Below, piece by piece: positions 1-5,983 of a DNA stretch of 6,470 nucleotides (position 1 is its first letter; every line of letters starts with the position of its first letter). The position numbers and the translations under genes were made by a program. Origin of the DNA: Clostridiales bacterium (GTDB taxonomy: Bacteria > Bacillota > Clostridia > Peptostreptococcales > T1SED10-28); NCBI GenBank assembly GCA_007134725.1, contig SLKF01000150.1, positions 1 through 6,470 on the forward strand, in the 5' to 3' direction. The notes below the pieces were generated by a model. It was not told the DNA's origin. It saw only the letters and a program-made list of their open reading frames with translations, and made no database searches.

Positions 1-3000
1 CCGCTTTCATCTCCCTGAACGATTAGCTGGGCCTGAATCCGCTCTTTTAATTCTTCCACGTGGGAGATGATTCCCACAAGCCTGCCGGCCTCTTGCAGGT
101 CAATCAAGCAGTTGATGGCACTGTCTAGGGATTCCTGATCCAAAGTTCCAAAGCCTTCATCGATAAAGACCGTATCCAGCATAATACCTCCGGCGTGGGA
201 TTGAACCACTTCCGCAAGGCCAAGAGCCATGGAAAGGGATGCTTTGAAGCTTTCTCCCCCGGATAAGGTTTTCACGGATCGGGGAAGGCCGGTATAGCGG
301 TCAAAGACTTCCAGATCCAGACCGCCGCTTGTCCGTCGGTCTTCTACACTGTCTGCAAGTTTTAATGTGTAACGCCCATTGGTCATAGAAGTGAACCGAT
401 GATTGGCAGCAGTTAATACGTCTCTTAAATAACTTCGAAGAATAAACCGTTCAAAAGACATCTTCATTTCATTATTCCCACTGATCACATCATATATATG
501 GCCTAAGGTCTTAAATTCCTGCTCCTCTTTTCCCATATCTCTATTCAATTTTTCAACATTATTCATAACCGTTTTATTAGACAAATTTTGCTGTTTGATG
601 CTATCCATTTTATCCTGAAGTTTTCCCAGAGTTTCTTTCGACTCTTCGATACGCTGATCCAAAACCTCAATCTTTGCCATCTCAAAATCTTTAATTCCTG
701 ACTTTTGCTGTGTGATCGCGGCTTTCTTGTTGCTAAGGGCATCGTGATAATCCTTCAGTTCCTTCTCGATTGCCGTCTTTTTGGGAATTTCCATTTCATA
801 GCGTAAATATTCTTCTTCTGTTATATGCTGTTCATCCAGTTCTTTTTCATAGTGCTTTTTCTTCTGATCAAGATGTTGATTTAGATCATTCAGAGCTTTT
901 TCAATCGTATTGATGGAGGCTGCCATGGTAGTTTTCTCATCATGCTTTTTCTGATAGTCCTCCAGGACTTTATCTTTTCGAGTTTCTTTTTTCTTTCGTT
1001 CGGATGCGACTTGTTCTTCTCTCTTAGCAAGTGATTCTTCTTTTCTCAGTTCTGCGGGAATATTTTTCAGCATGGTATCTCGTCGAGTTTCAAGTTGATT
1101 CACCTTACTTTCTTCCCGTTGTACTTTTTCCTTAGCATTTTCTTCCTTTTCCATCAGTGCTGTAAGATCCTTATCGAGATCTGCCTTTTTCCTTTCCGCC
1201 TCTTCATAAATTTCTCTATCTTTTTTCAGTTGGTTGATTGTATTATTTAAAATTTCTTCTTTTCTTTCCTGATCTTCCTTCATCTGAGTAATTACTGTAA
1301 GTTCTTTGGATATTTCATTGTCCTCGGGTAAAATTCCCTGATTTGCCTCCAGAATATTAGTCAGTTCAACGTAATAATTTTCTACTGCTTCCTCTCCACT
1401 GGTTTTTCGAGTTTTGGCAGTTTCCAGAGTCATTTGAGCCTTATTCTTCGCTTTTGACGCATCGTTTACGATCGCTTCCCCTTGTTCCACTTCTTCTATA
1501 GTGCAAGCTTTCTCGGAAAACTCCGCAGGCCTTGGGTGGTCTTCACTCCCGCATACGGGACAAGGGGCTCCCTCTTCCAGTTCCTTGGCAAGATTTGCCG
1601 CCTGATTTAGATGATAGCGACGTCTTTTTTCTTTCCAGTGATGATCCGCATCCTTCCAATCCTTTTCGATTTTCTGATAGGCGGTTTCCTTCCTTTTGAT
1701 GTCCTCTTCTAAGTCAGCAAGGTTTACTATGCTCTTTTCAGTTTTTTGTAATAGTGTGATCAACTGTTTCAAAGTTGAAAGGTCTTTCTCTTTTTCGTAA
1801 AGCTTCTTTTCAGCGCTCTTATATTCTTCCATGACCTTTTGGTTGGCTTCTAGGCTTTTTTTACAGTTCTCCAGATTTTCTTTGATTTCCCCATGCTCTT
1901 CCAAGGTTTTCTTTTGAACTTGCTCCGCCTCTTCGTACTCTTTATTGATCCCTTTAACATCCTTTAGCACTGCATGATATTCTTCCAGCTTAGAGGCTTC
2001 TTTTTTTAAGTTTTCTAGATCCTTTGTATAGGCTTCGGAAGTAACTTCTTTTTTTTCTTGCTCCAGGTTTTGAAGCTCTTTTTTCAATGCTTCGAAAGCC
2101 ACTTTTCCCTGCTTGATCTCCTGCTGCTTTTTCTCCACTTCCTTTTTCCGTTCCAGATAGTATCTTCGCTTTGGCTCTACCTTCTCCGCCTTTTGGATTT
2201 TCTCGAGATCCTCTTCCTTTTTCTTCATGGTTTCTTTTTGTTCTTCCAGCTCTTTTAACCCTTTTTCCAGATCCTCAAGTTCCTTCAGCTTTTGATTGTT
2301 GTCCACTGCTCTTTGCCGCTCTTCATAGAGTTTTCCCTGTTTTTCTTCCTCTTGTTCTTTCACCTTCTGATAATTCTCCAAAGTTTCAGTGTCGGTCTTC
2401 AGGCTCGTCTTTACAAGTTCAATTATTCTTTCAATATTGAAGTGTTCTTTTTGAAGTTCCTGATGGAGTTCTTCTCCCAGGGATGCACTGGGATCATAGG
2501 CAAGTTTTAATAGTTCATTTTTCCGTTGAAGCAATTTTTGCTCAATCTTTTTCTCAAGGTCCCGACTTTTTTCCTTAAACTTTCGCTGTAAATCACTGTA
2601 AAGATGGGTTTTGAAGATCCGTTTTAAGATCTCCGTTCGTTCAGTGGATGGCGCCACTAAAAGCTTTCGAAATTCTCCCTGGGGAATCATCATGATTTGA
2701 CGAAACTGGCTCAGTTCCAATCCCACAAGATCGGTAATTTTTCCCGTAACCCCGGTTAGGCTTGTAATGGGTCGCTCCTCATTTGGCAGCTGAAGGTTGG
2801 CTTCCCCTGGAGCTTCCGTCATTCCCTCCCCACTTTTTTTCGGTCGCTCCTGCTTTGGACGCCGATAAACCGTGTATTCCTTTCCTTTCAACTCAAAGGT
2901 AAATTCCACTTCCGTTAAGACATCGGGGGATGCACTCTGGCAGCGAATGCTTTTTTCCGGTCGGTCGGTGCCGCTGGTTTCTCCATAAAGTGCGTAGCAG

Positions 3001-3143
3001 ATGGCATCGAAAATCGAAGTTTTTCCCGCTCCTGTGGGTCCGGTAATCAAAAATAGATGATGCTTTTTCAGTTCCCGAAAATCGATGGCTTCGGTTCCCT
3101 TATAGGGTCCAAAGGCACTCATGGATAATTTAATAGGTTTCAT
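1..3143 (-). CDS. sbcC: SbcC, Rad50-like ATPase subunit of the SbcCD nuclease (C-terminal end cut by window edge)
   Basis: SbcC is the SMC/Rad50-type ATPase that partners SbcD. The complex opens and cleaves DNA hairpins and processes double-strand ends in the cytoplasm. Read on the minus strand, 1047 codons are visible without a stop, and only the last residues (probably around ten, judging by the family) lie past the left edge. Motifs seen, all in the same frame: Walker A GPTGAGKT at residues 35-42; Q-loop IPQGEF at 153-158; a long charged Glu/Lys/Gln-rich coiled coil from about 190 to 520; zinc hook CPVCG with Cys528 and Cys531 at its apex; the returning coil to about 885; ABC signature LSGGE at 960-964; Walker B LDTVFIDE at 989-996 with catalytic Glu996; H-loop His1028 in ISHVEEL. 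The ATG overlaps the sbcD stop by one base (TGATG), and GAGAGG lies about 8 nt upstream, so translation is probably coupled to sbcD. Length and architecture are normal for the family, and there is no sign of decay. Confidence 0.96.
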   Translation of the reverse strand, partial: MKPIKLSMSAFGPYKGTEAIDFRELKKHHLFLITGPTGAGKTSIFDAICYALYGETSGTDRPEKSIRCQSASPDVLTEVEFTFELKGKEYTVYRRPKQERPKKSGEGMTEAPGEANLQLPNEERPITSLTGVTGKITDLVGLELSQFRQIMMIPQGEFRKLLVAPSTERTEILKRIFKTHLYSDLQRKFKEKSRDLEKKIEQKLLQRKNELLKLAYDPSASLGEELHQELQKEHFNIERIIELVKTSLKTDTETLENYQKVKEQEEEKQGKLYEERQRAVDNNQKLKELEDLEKGLKELEEQKETMKKKEEDLEKIQKAEKVEPKRRYYLERKKEVEKKQQEIKQGKVAFEALKKELQNLEQEKKEVTSEAYTKDLENLKKEASKLEEYHAVLKDVKGINKEYEEAEQVQKKTLEEHGEIKENLENCKKSLEANQKVMEEYKSAEKKLYEKEKDLSTLKQLITLLQKTEKSIVNLADLEEDIKRKETAYQKIEKDWKDADHHWKEKRRRYHLNQAANLAKELEEGAPCPVCGSEDHPRPAEFSEKACTIEEVEQGEAIVNDASKAKNKAQMTLETAKTRKTSGEEAVENYYVELTNILEANQGILPEDNEISKELTVITQMKEDQERKEEILNNTINQLKKDREIYEEAERKKADLDKDLTALMEKEENAKEKVQREESKVNQLETRRDTMLKNIPAELRKEESLAKREEQVASERKKKETRKDKVLEDYQKKHDEKTTMAASINTIEKALNDLNQHLDQKKKHYEKELDEQHITEEEYLRYEMEIPKKTAIEKELKDYHDALSNKKAAITQQKSGIKDFEMAKIEVLDQRIEESKETLGKLQDKMDSIKQQNLSNKTVMNNVEKLNRDMGKEEQEFKTLGHIYDVISGNNEMKMSFERFILRSYLRDVLTAANHRFTSMTNGRYTLKLADSVEDRRTSGGLDLEVFDRYTGLPRSVKTLSGGESFKASLSMALGLAEVVQSHAGGIMLDTVFIDEGFGTLDQESLDSAINCLIDLQEAGRLVGIISHVEELKERIQAQLIVQGDES

Positions 3144-4306
3144 CAGGCATCCCTCTCTTCCCGCTCCAGTTCTTCGTAAATCTCAGAGAAATATTCCAAA
3201 GCTTCTTTCGTCGGCTTTTCTTCTCCCGTAACTTTTTGGTAAAATTCTAAAAACAGCTCTGTCGGATTCTTCCCTTTCATGTCCACAACCTGATCTCCGT
3301 CGGAGCCTGAAAGGTCCATCCGTACTCTTTCCAACTGCAGCATATTGGGATAAACAGATCTGAGTCTTTGCATGGGCTCATAAAGGGTTCCCTTATCCGT
3401 TAAAATAGCATGGATATAATCCTCCCTATTCCCGAAACTATACACCTCCCGATTCATCAGATCCTCCAACTCCCCCTCAATGACCCGAAGATCCCGCCGG
3501 GGCTTTAGGACTCTGTGGTCAATGGTTATTTTTCCTTTTTCCATAAGTTCAATTAACGTGACGGATTTTTTCTGTTTCGCTTCGGAAAAGGAGTATTTTA
3601 ATAAAGATCCGGCGTATCGAATACTTCCCTTAGAAACCCGCTGGGGTCGGTGAAGATGACCCAGGGCCACATAATCAAAGGGATGATAATACTCGGCACT
3701 GACGTATTCCGACCCGCCGATACTTAACGGGCGTTCCGATTCACTGGTTTCCGGTTCCTCCGTTCCCACCACAAAGGCGTGGCTGATACAAATATTTCGT
3801 ATGTTTTGATCAAGTTCATTGGTAATAGGGGCTAAAACCGTTTTCATGGCCATATCATGGTTTGTAACCTCCTCCTTATGATGAAGGGCTTTTACCACTG
3901 CCGGTTCACTAAAAGGAATGGGATAAAAATGAACTTCACCGTATTCATCCTCCAGGATTACCGGTTCAATACGCTTTTGAAGTTTTCCCATAATATGAAG
4001 TCCCCGGTCTCGAAGTAGCTTGCTGCCAAAATCCAAACGGTCGGGACTGTCATGGTTTCCGGAGATCATGATAACTTTGATCCCCAGGTCCAGTACAACT
4101 TTTGATAATACATCGTCTAACAGCTCCACCGCCTCTGTGGGTGGAATGGATCGGTCATATACATCTCCCGCGATGATTAATACATCCACCTTTTCGATTT
4201 TCAAGAGTTCGATCAATTCTTTTAGAATATACTCCTGATCTTCCGTCATATGTAGTCCGTGCACCAGCTTTCCAATATGCCAGTCTCCCGTATGCAGTAT
4301 TCTCAT
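3143..4306 (-). CDS. sbcD: SbcD, Mre11-like nuclease subunit of SbcCD
   Basis: SbcD is the Mn2+-dependent metallophosphoesterase that supplies the 3'-5' exonuclease and endonuclease activity of SbcCD. The chosen start gives 387 residues, typical of the family. Metal-binding and catalytic motifs are all present, numbered from the chosen Met: GDWH at 7-10, GDVYD at 47-51, GNHD at 83-86, His176 in ISHAF, and GHLHRPQ at 216-222. A capping/SbcC-interaction region follows, with an acidic C-terminal tail. Start choice: a GTG nine bases further upstream (4315) is in frame, but it lies inside the Shine-Dalgarno sequence AAAGGGTGA. The ATG at 4306, five bases after that site, fits better and gives the usual MRILHTGDWH beginning. 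The gene is the first of a two-gene operon with sbcC, which it overlaps by one base. A near-consensus promoter about 100 bp upstream serves the pair. Confidence 0.96.
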   Translation of the reverse strand: MRILHTGDWHIGKLVHGLHMTEDQEYILKELIELLKIEKVDVLIIAGDVYDRSIPPTEAVELLDDVLSKVVLDLGIKVIMISGNHDSPDRLDFGSKLLRDRGLHIMGKLQKRIEPVILEDEYGEVHFYPIPFSEPAVVKALHHKEEVTNHDMAMKTVLAPITNELDQNIRNICISHAFVVGTEEPETSESERPLSIGGSEYVSAEYYHPFDYVALGHLHRPQRVSKGSIRYAGSLLKYSFSEAKQKKSVTLIELMEKGKITIDHRVLKPRRDLRVIEGELEDLMNREVYSFGNREDYIHAILTDKGTLYEPMQRLRSVYPNMLQLERVRMDLSGSDGDQVVDMKGKNPTELFLEFYQKVTGEEKPTKEALEYFSEIYEELEREERDA

Positions 4307-4311
4307 TGTCT

Positions 4312-4320
4312 TCACCCTTT
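4312..4320 (-). promoter_or_regulatory. Ribosome binding site that decides the sbcD start
   Basis: The minus strand reads AAAGGGTGA, followed by five bases (AGACA) and the ATG at 4306-4304. The competing GTG at 4315-4313 is contained in this site and has no spaced Shine-Dalgarno sequence of its own, so the ATG is preferred. Confidence 0.75.
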
Positions 4321-4378
4321 CTTTTATAAGTACTTTAAGTAAAATTTATCTTTTTCATTAGACTATATCCTTGGATTT

Positions 4379-4396
4379 TAATGGAATTCTCCATTA
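4379..4396. promoter_or_regulatory. 18-bp palindrome at the sbcDC transcription start, possible operator
   Basis: The minus strand reads TAATGGA-GAAT-TCCATTA, an inverted repeat with perfect 7-bp arms and a 4-bp centre. It begins five bases after the predicted -10 box, so it covers the expected +1. That is a typical place for a repressor site, or it could form a small hairpin at the 5' end of the mRNA. It does not match the Firmicute LexA box (GAAC-N4-GTTC), so SOS control through that box is not supported. The binding protein is unknown. Confidence 0.4.
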
Positions 4397-4401
4397 GTTT
4401 T

Positions 4402-4430
4402 ATTGTACAGGACTACCTCTTTACTGTCCA
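4402..4430 (-). promoter_or_regulatory. Predicted housekeeping-sigma promoter of sbcDC
   Basis: On the minus strand, a -35 box TGGACA (4430-4425, five of six consensus bases) is followed by a 17-bp spacer and a -10 box TACAAT (4407-4402, five of six). The predicted start of transcription is near 4395, giving a 5' leader of about 90 nt before the sbcD ATG. The promoter lies downstream of the terminator of the lipoprotein gene, so sbcDC should be transcribed independently of it. This is a motif match by eye with ideal spacing, without experimental support. Confidence 0.7.
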
Positions 4431-4463
4431 CGATCCTCCGATGATGTTTCTGGAAATAGTTTT

Positions 4464-4495
4464 AAAAAAAGACAGCACCCGTTGGGTGCTGTCTT
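4464..4495 (-). terminator. Rho-independent terminator of the FMN-binding lipoprotein gene
   Basis: A 12-bp perfect stem (AAGACAGCACCC pairing with GGGTGCTGTCTT) closes a 3-nt loop. On the minus strand the G/C-rich part of the stem runs straight into seven T residues. The hairpin begins 40 bp after the lipoprotein stop codon and ends before the sbcDC promoter, separating the two transcription units. On the plus strand the hairpin is not followed by a T run and no plus-strand gene leads into it, so it is read as one-directional. Confidence 0.93.
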
Positions 4496-4535
4496 ACAAT
4501 ACTATTATGGGGAATAAAGTAATTAGCTGGTTTGT

Positions 4536-5831
4536 TTAGTAAATACCTCGGCTAAGACCGTTCATAATAGCAGAGAATACTTTGTTTGCTCGTAGGGTCG
4601 CTCCTGTTGCAACGTCAACGTCCTCTACAAATTCTCCAGGATTATGAAGATCATAAATCGTCTCTAAAGGTTGTCCCTCAAGGTACTCTGCAATTTGGAT
4701 ATGTTGCTCATAAATTCCGTATAAAGCGTCTCCTTCTTCCATTTCCCGATAATCTTCTCCCGAGTAATAAATGTGTCGGAAGCTTAATTCTTGAATATTA
4801 CCGTCTTCTACATTGAACTGAACTGCTACTTGTTGATCTCCACCATCTCCGTAGGTTCCACGGTATCGTCCGTCTTCTATGTTTTCAAGAAGGTCTGCAG
4901 AATATCCATTAGCCGGAGAGTAAATTCCTCGGTTCAGGCCGTCCCGAATCGCTGAATATACTTTGTTTCCTCTAAGGGTTGCTCCGGTTGCTGCGTCTAC
5001 ATCATCCACGAAATCTCCCGGATTGTGAAGCTCCGTAATATCATTTAATGCTTTTCCTTCGAAGTACTCAGCAATTTGTTCGTGTTGTTCAAGAATTCCA
5101 TAAAGCGCGTCCCCTTCTTCTAAATCTCCATAATCGGTTCCTCCATAATACAGGTGTCTAAAGCCCATGTCATAGATCTTACCATCTTCTACTCTAAACT
5201 GGATCGATACCTGTTGCTCTCCACCGTCTCCATAAATTCCTCGATAGGTTCCGTCCTGGTAATCAGGAAGTTCTATAACGTAATCTCCAGCAGGGCTATA
5301 AAGTCCTCTGTTAAGTCCATCCACCATTGCAGACAATACCTTGTTTCCTCTAAGAGTAGCTCCGGTTGCTGCATCAACATCATCTACAAAATCTCCGGGC
5401 TCATATAAATCTGTAATAGAGGATACTGGCTTTCCTTCAAAATACTCTGCAACTTGTAAATGTTGCTCGTATATTCCGTATAAAGCGTCTCCTTCTTCTA
5501 ACTCACCGTAATCCGTTCCACCATAGAAAAGGTGTCGAAAGGATATATCGTAAAGATTTCCGTCTTCTACGCTAAACTGAATGGATACTTGTTGGCTTCC
5601 ACTGTCTTCAAAAATTCCTCGATACGTTCCGTCAGGGTACTCCCCTTCTACTACTTCGTATTCATCGTTATCTTCGTCAACGGCATCTTCTTCGCCATTG
5701 TCTTCTCCATTTTCGTCCACAACTTCTTCTCCGTTTTCTTCATCGGCTTCTGCATCTTCGTCACCACATCCCATTATTGCCAGACTCATAGTCAGTAGTA
5801 ATACTAATAATAAAATCCATTGTTTTTTCAT
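4536..5831 (-). CDS. Secreted lipoprotein with three tandem FMN-binding domains (predicted triple-flavinylated redox protein)
   Basis: This is a 431-residue predicted surface lipoprotein. Residues 1-21 form a signal peptide (MKKQW, then a Leu-rich core) ending in a lipobox-like IMGC, with Cys22 as the probable lipidated residue. Residues 24-64 are a linker with 24 Asp/Glu and no Lys/Arg. Three FMN_bind-type domains follow at about 67-178, 193-304 and 320-431; the protein ends with the third. Each contains DGxYRG near its start, VEDG, FRHxxY, EGDALYG, and near its end D-x-A-T-G-A-T-L-R. The last fits the Dxx(S/T)GAT motif at which ApbE-type flavin transferases attach FMN to the final Thr in NqrC/RnfG-type domains; the acceptors here would be Thr159, Thr285 and Thr412. 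A role as an extracytoplasmic electron carrier, comparable to the two-domain PplA of Listeria, is inferred; partner enzymes are not in the window. A strong RBS (AAAAGGAGATG) precedes the ATG. A response-regulator gene lies upstream and a terminator follows. Confidence 0.87.
   Translation of the reverse strand: MKKQWILLLVLLLTMSLAIMGCGDEDAEADEENGEEVVDENGEDNGEEDAVDEDNDEYEVVEGEYPDGTYRGIFEDSGSQQVSIQFSVEDGNLYDISFRHLFYGGTDYGELEEGDALYGIYEQHLQVAEYFEGKPVSSITDLYEPGDFVDDVDAATGATLRGNKVLSAMVDGLNRGLYSPAGDYVIELPDYQDGTYRGIYGDGGEQQVSIQFRVEDGKIYDMGFRHLYYGGTDYGDLEEGDALYGILEQHEQIAEYFEGKALNDITELHNPGDFVDDVDAATGATLRGNKVYSAIRDGLNRGIYSPANGYSADLLENIEDGRYRGTYGDGGDQQVAVQFNVEDGNIQELSFRHIYYSGEDYREMEEGDALYGIYEQHIQIAEYLEGQPLETIYDLHNPGEFVEDVDVATGATLRANKVFSAIMNGLSRGIY
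4539..5633 (-). repeat. Three tandem domain-encoding repeats inside the lipoprotein gene
   Basis: The three FMN-binding domain units lie at 5298-5633, 4920-5255 and 4539-4874, with a period of 378 then 381 bp (the flavinylation Thr codons are 126 and 127 residues apart). Hand alignment of the 112-residue units gives about 78% identity for units 1 and 2, about 70% for 2 and 3, and about 65% for 1 and 3. Units 1 and 2 therefore look like the more recent duplication. The linkers between units are short (14 and 15 residues) and much less conserved. Confidence 0.9.
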
Positions 5832-5916
5832 GTCTCTTTCATCTCCTTTTTGTGTAATAGCTAGATTCCGTTTGTTAAAAACTAAACGTATCGAAGCAAT
5901 TTTTTAACTTAAGCTC

Positions 5917-5922
5917 ATCATA
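5917..5922 (-). promoter_or_regulatory. Possible -10 box of the lipoprotein gene
   Basis: TATGAT on the minus strand matches five of six -10 consensus bases and would give a leader of roughly 80 nt. The sequence 17 bp upstream (TTCTTT) is a poor -35 box, so any promoter here would probably need an activator. No other convincing promoter was found between the response-regulator stop and this gene. Read-through from the response-regulator gene is also possible, since no terminator separates the two. Confidence 0.25.
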
Positions 5923-5965
5923 TTACAGTTTAAGCATAAAAAGAAGATTGGAATACGTCCTTTTT

Positions 5966-5983
5966 TAGGGACATTTGTCCTTA
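5966..5983. promoter_or_regulatory. 18-bp near-palindrome between response regulator and lipoprotein genes, candidate regulator site
   Basis: On the minus strand the sequence is TAAGGACA-AA-TGTCCCTA: two 8-bp arms with one mismatch around a 2-bp centre, overlapping the stop codon of the response-regulator gene. It lies about 45-60 bp upstream of the possible -10 box. The arm-2-arm layout resembles the paired half-sites bound by NarL-type regulators, although the half-site sequence is not the NarL one. It is not followed by a T run on the minus strand, so it is a poor terminator. Confidence 0.35.

Larger units (their letters stand above)
4316..4535. other. Intergenic region between lipoprotein gene and sbcDC
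   Basis: This 220-bp gap holds, in minus-strand order, the lipoprotein terminator, the sbcDC promoter, the operator-like palindrome and an A/T-rich leader of the sbcD message. The leader contains the short inverted repeat TACTT-A-AAGTA. No small gene with a ribosome binding site and no RNA gene were recognised. Confidence 0.7.

Noticed and set aside
2058..2510. Three overlapping plus-strand reading frames of 66-89 codons with Leu/Phe-rich products
   Set aside because: They lie antisense to the coiled-coil part of sbcC. The Leu/Phe richness is the complement of Glu/Lys codons, and the sbcC frame is continuous with its motifs on both sides.
4020..4238. Plus-strand 72-codon frame
   Set aside because: It is antisense to the conserved phosphoesterase core of sbcD, and its product shows no recognisable features.
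4316..4460. LexA (SOS) box upstream of sbcDC
   Set aside because: No GAAC-N4-GTTC sequence was found in this stretch. The only palindrome there has different arms.
4586..5907. Several plus-strand frames (76-108 codons), including a Ser-rich one at 5581-5907
   Set aside because: They are shadows of the lipoprotein repeats and acidic linker, recurring at the same offset in each repeat. The Ser-rich product is the complement of Asp/Glu codons.
5909..5935. Direct repeat TTAAGC at 5909-5914 and 5930-5935, 21 bp apart around the possible -10 box
   Set aside because: Six-base matches in A/T-rich sequence are expected by chance. The two-helical-turn spacing is suggestive but too weak to call a regulator site.
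5952..5978. GTCC/GGAC hairpin-like elements as a terminator of the response-regulator gene
   Set aside because: The stems are short (4-5 bp uninterrupted) and the hairpin is followed on the minus strand by CTAAAAAA, not a T run. It is better considered as a possible binding site.
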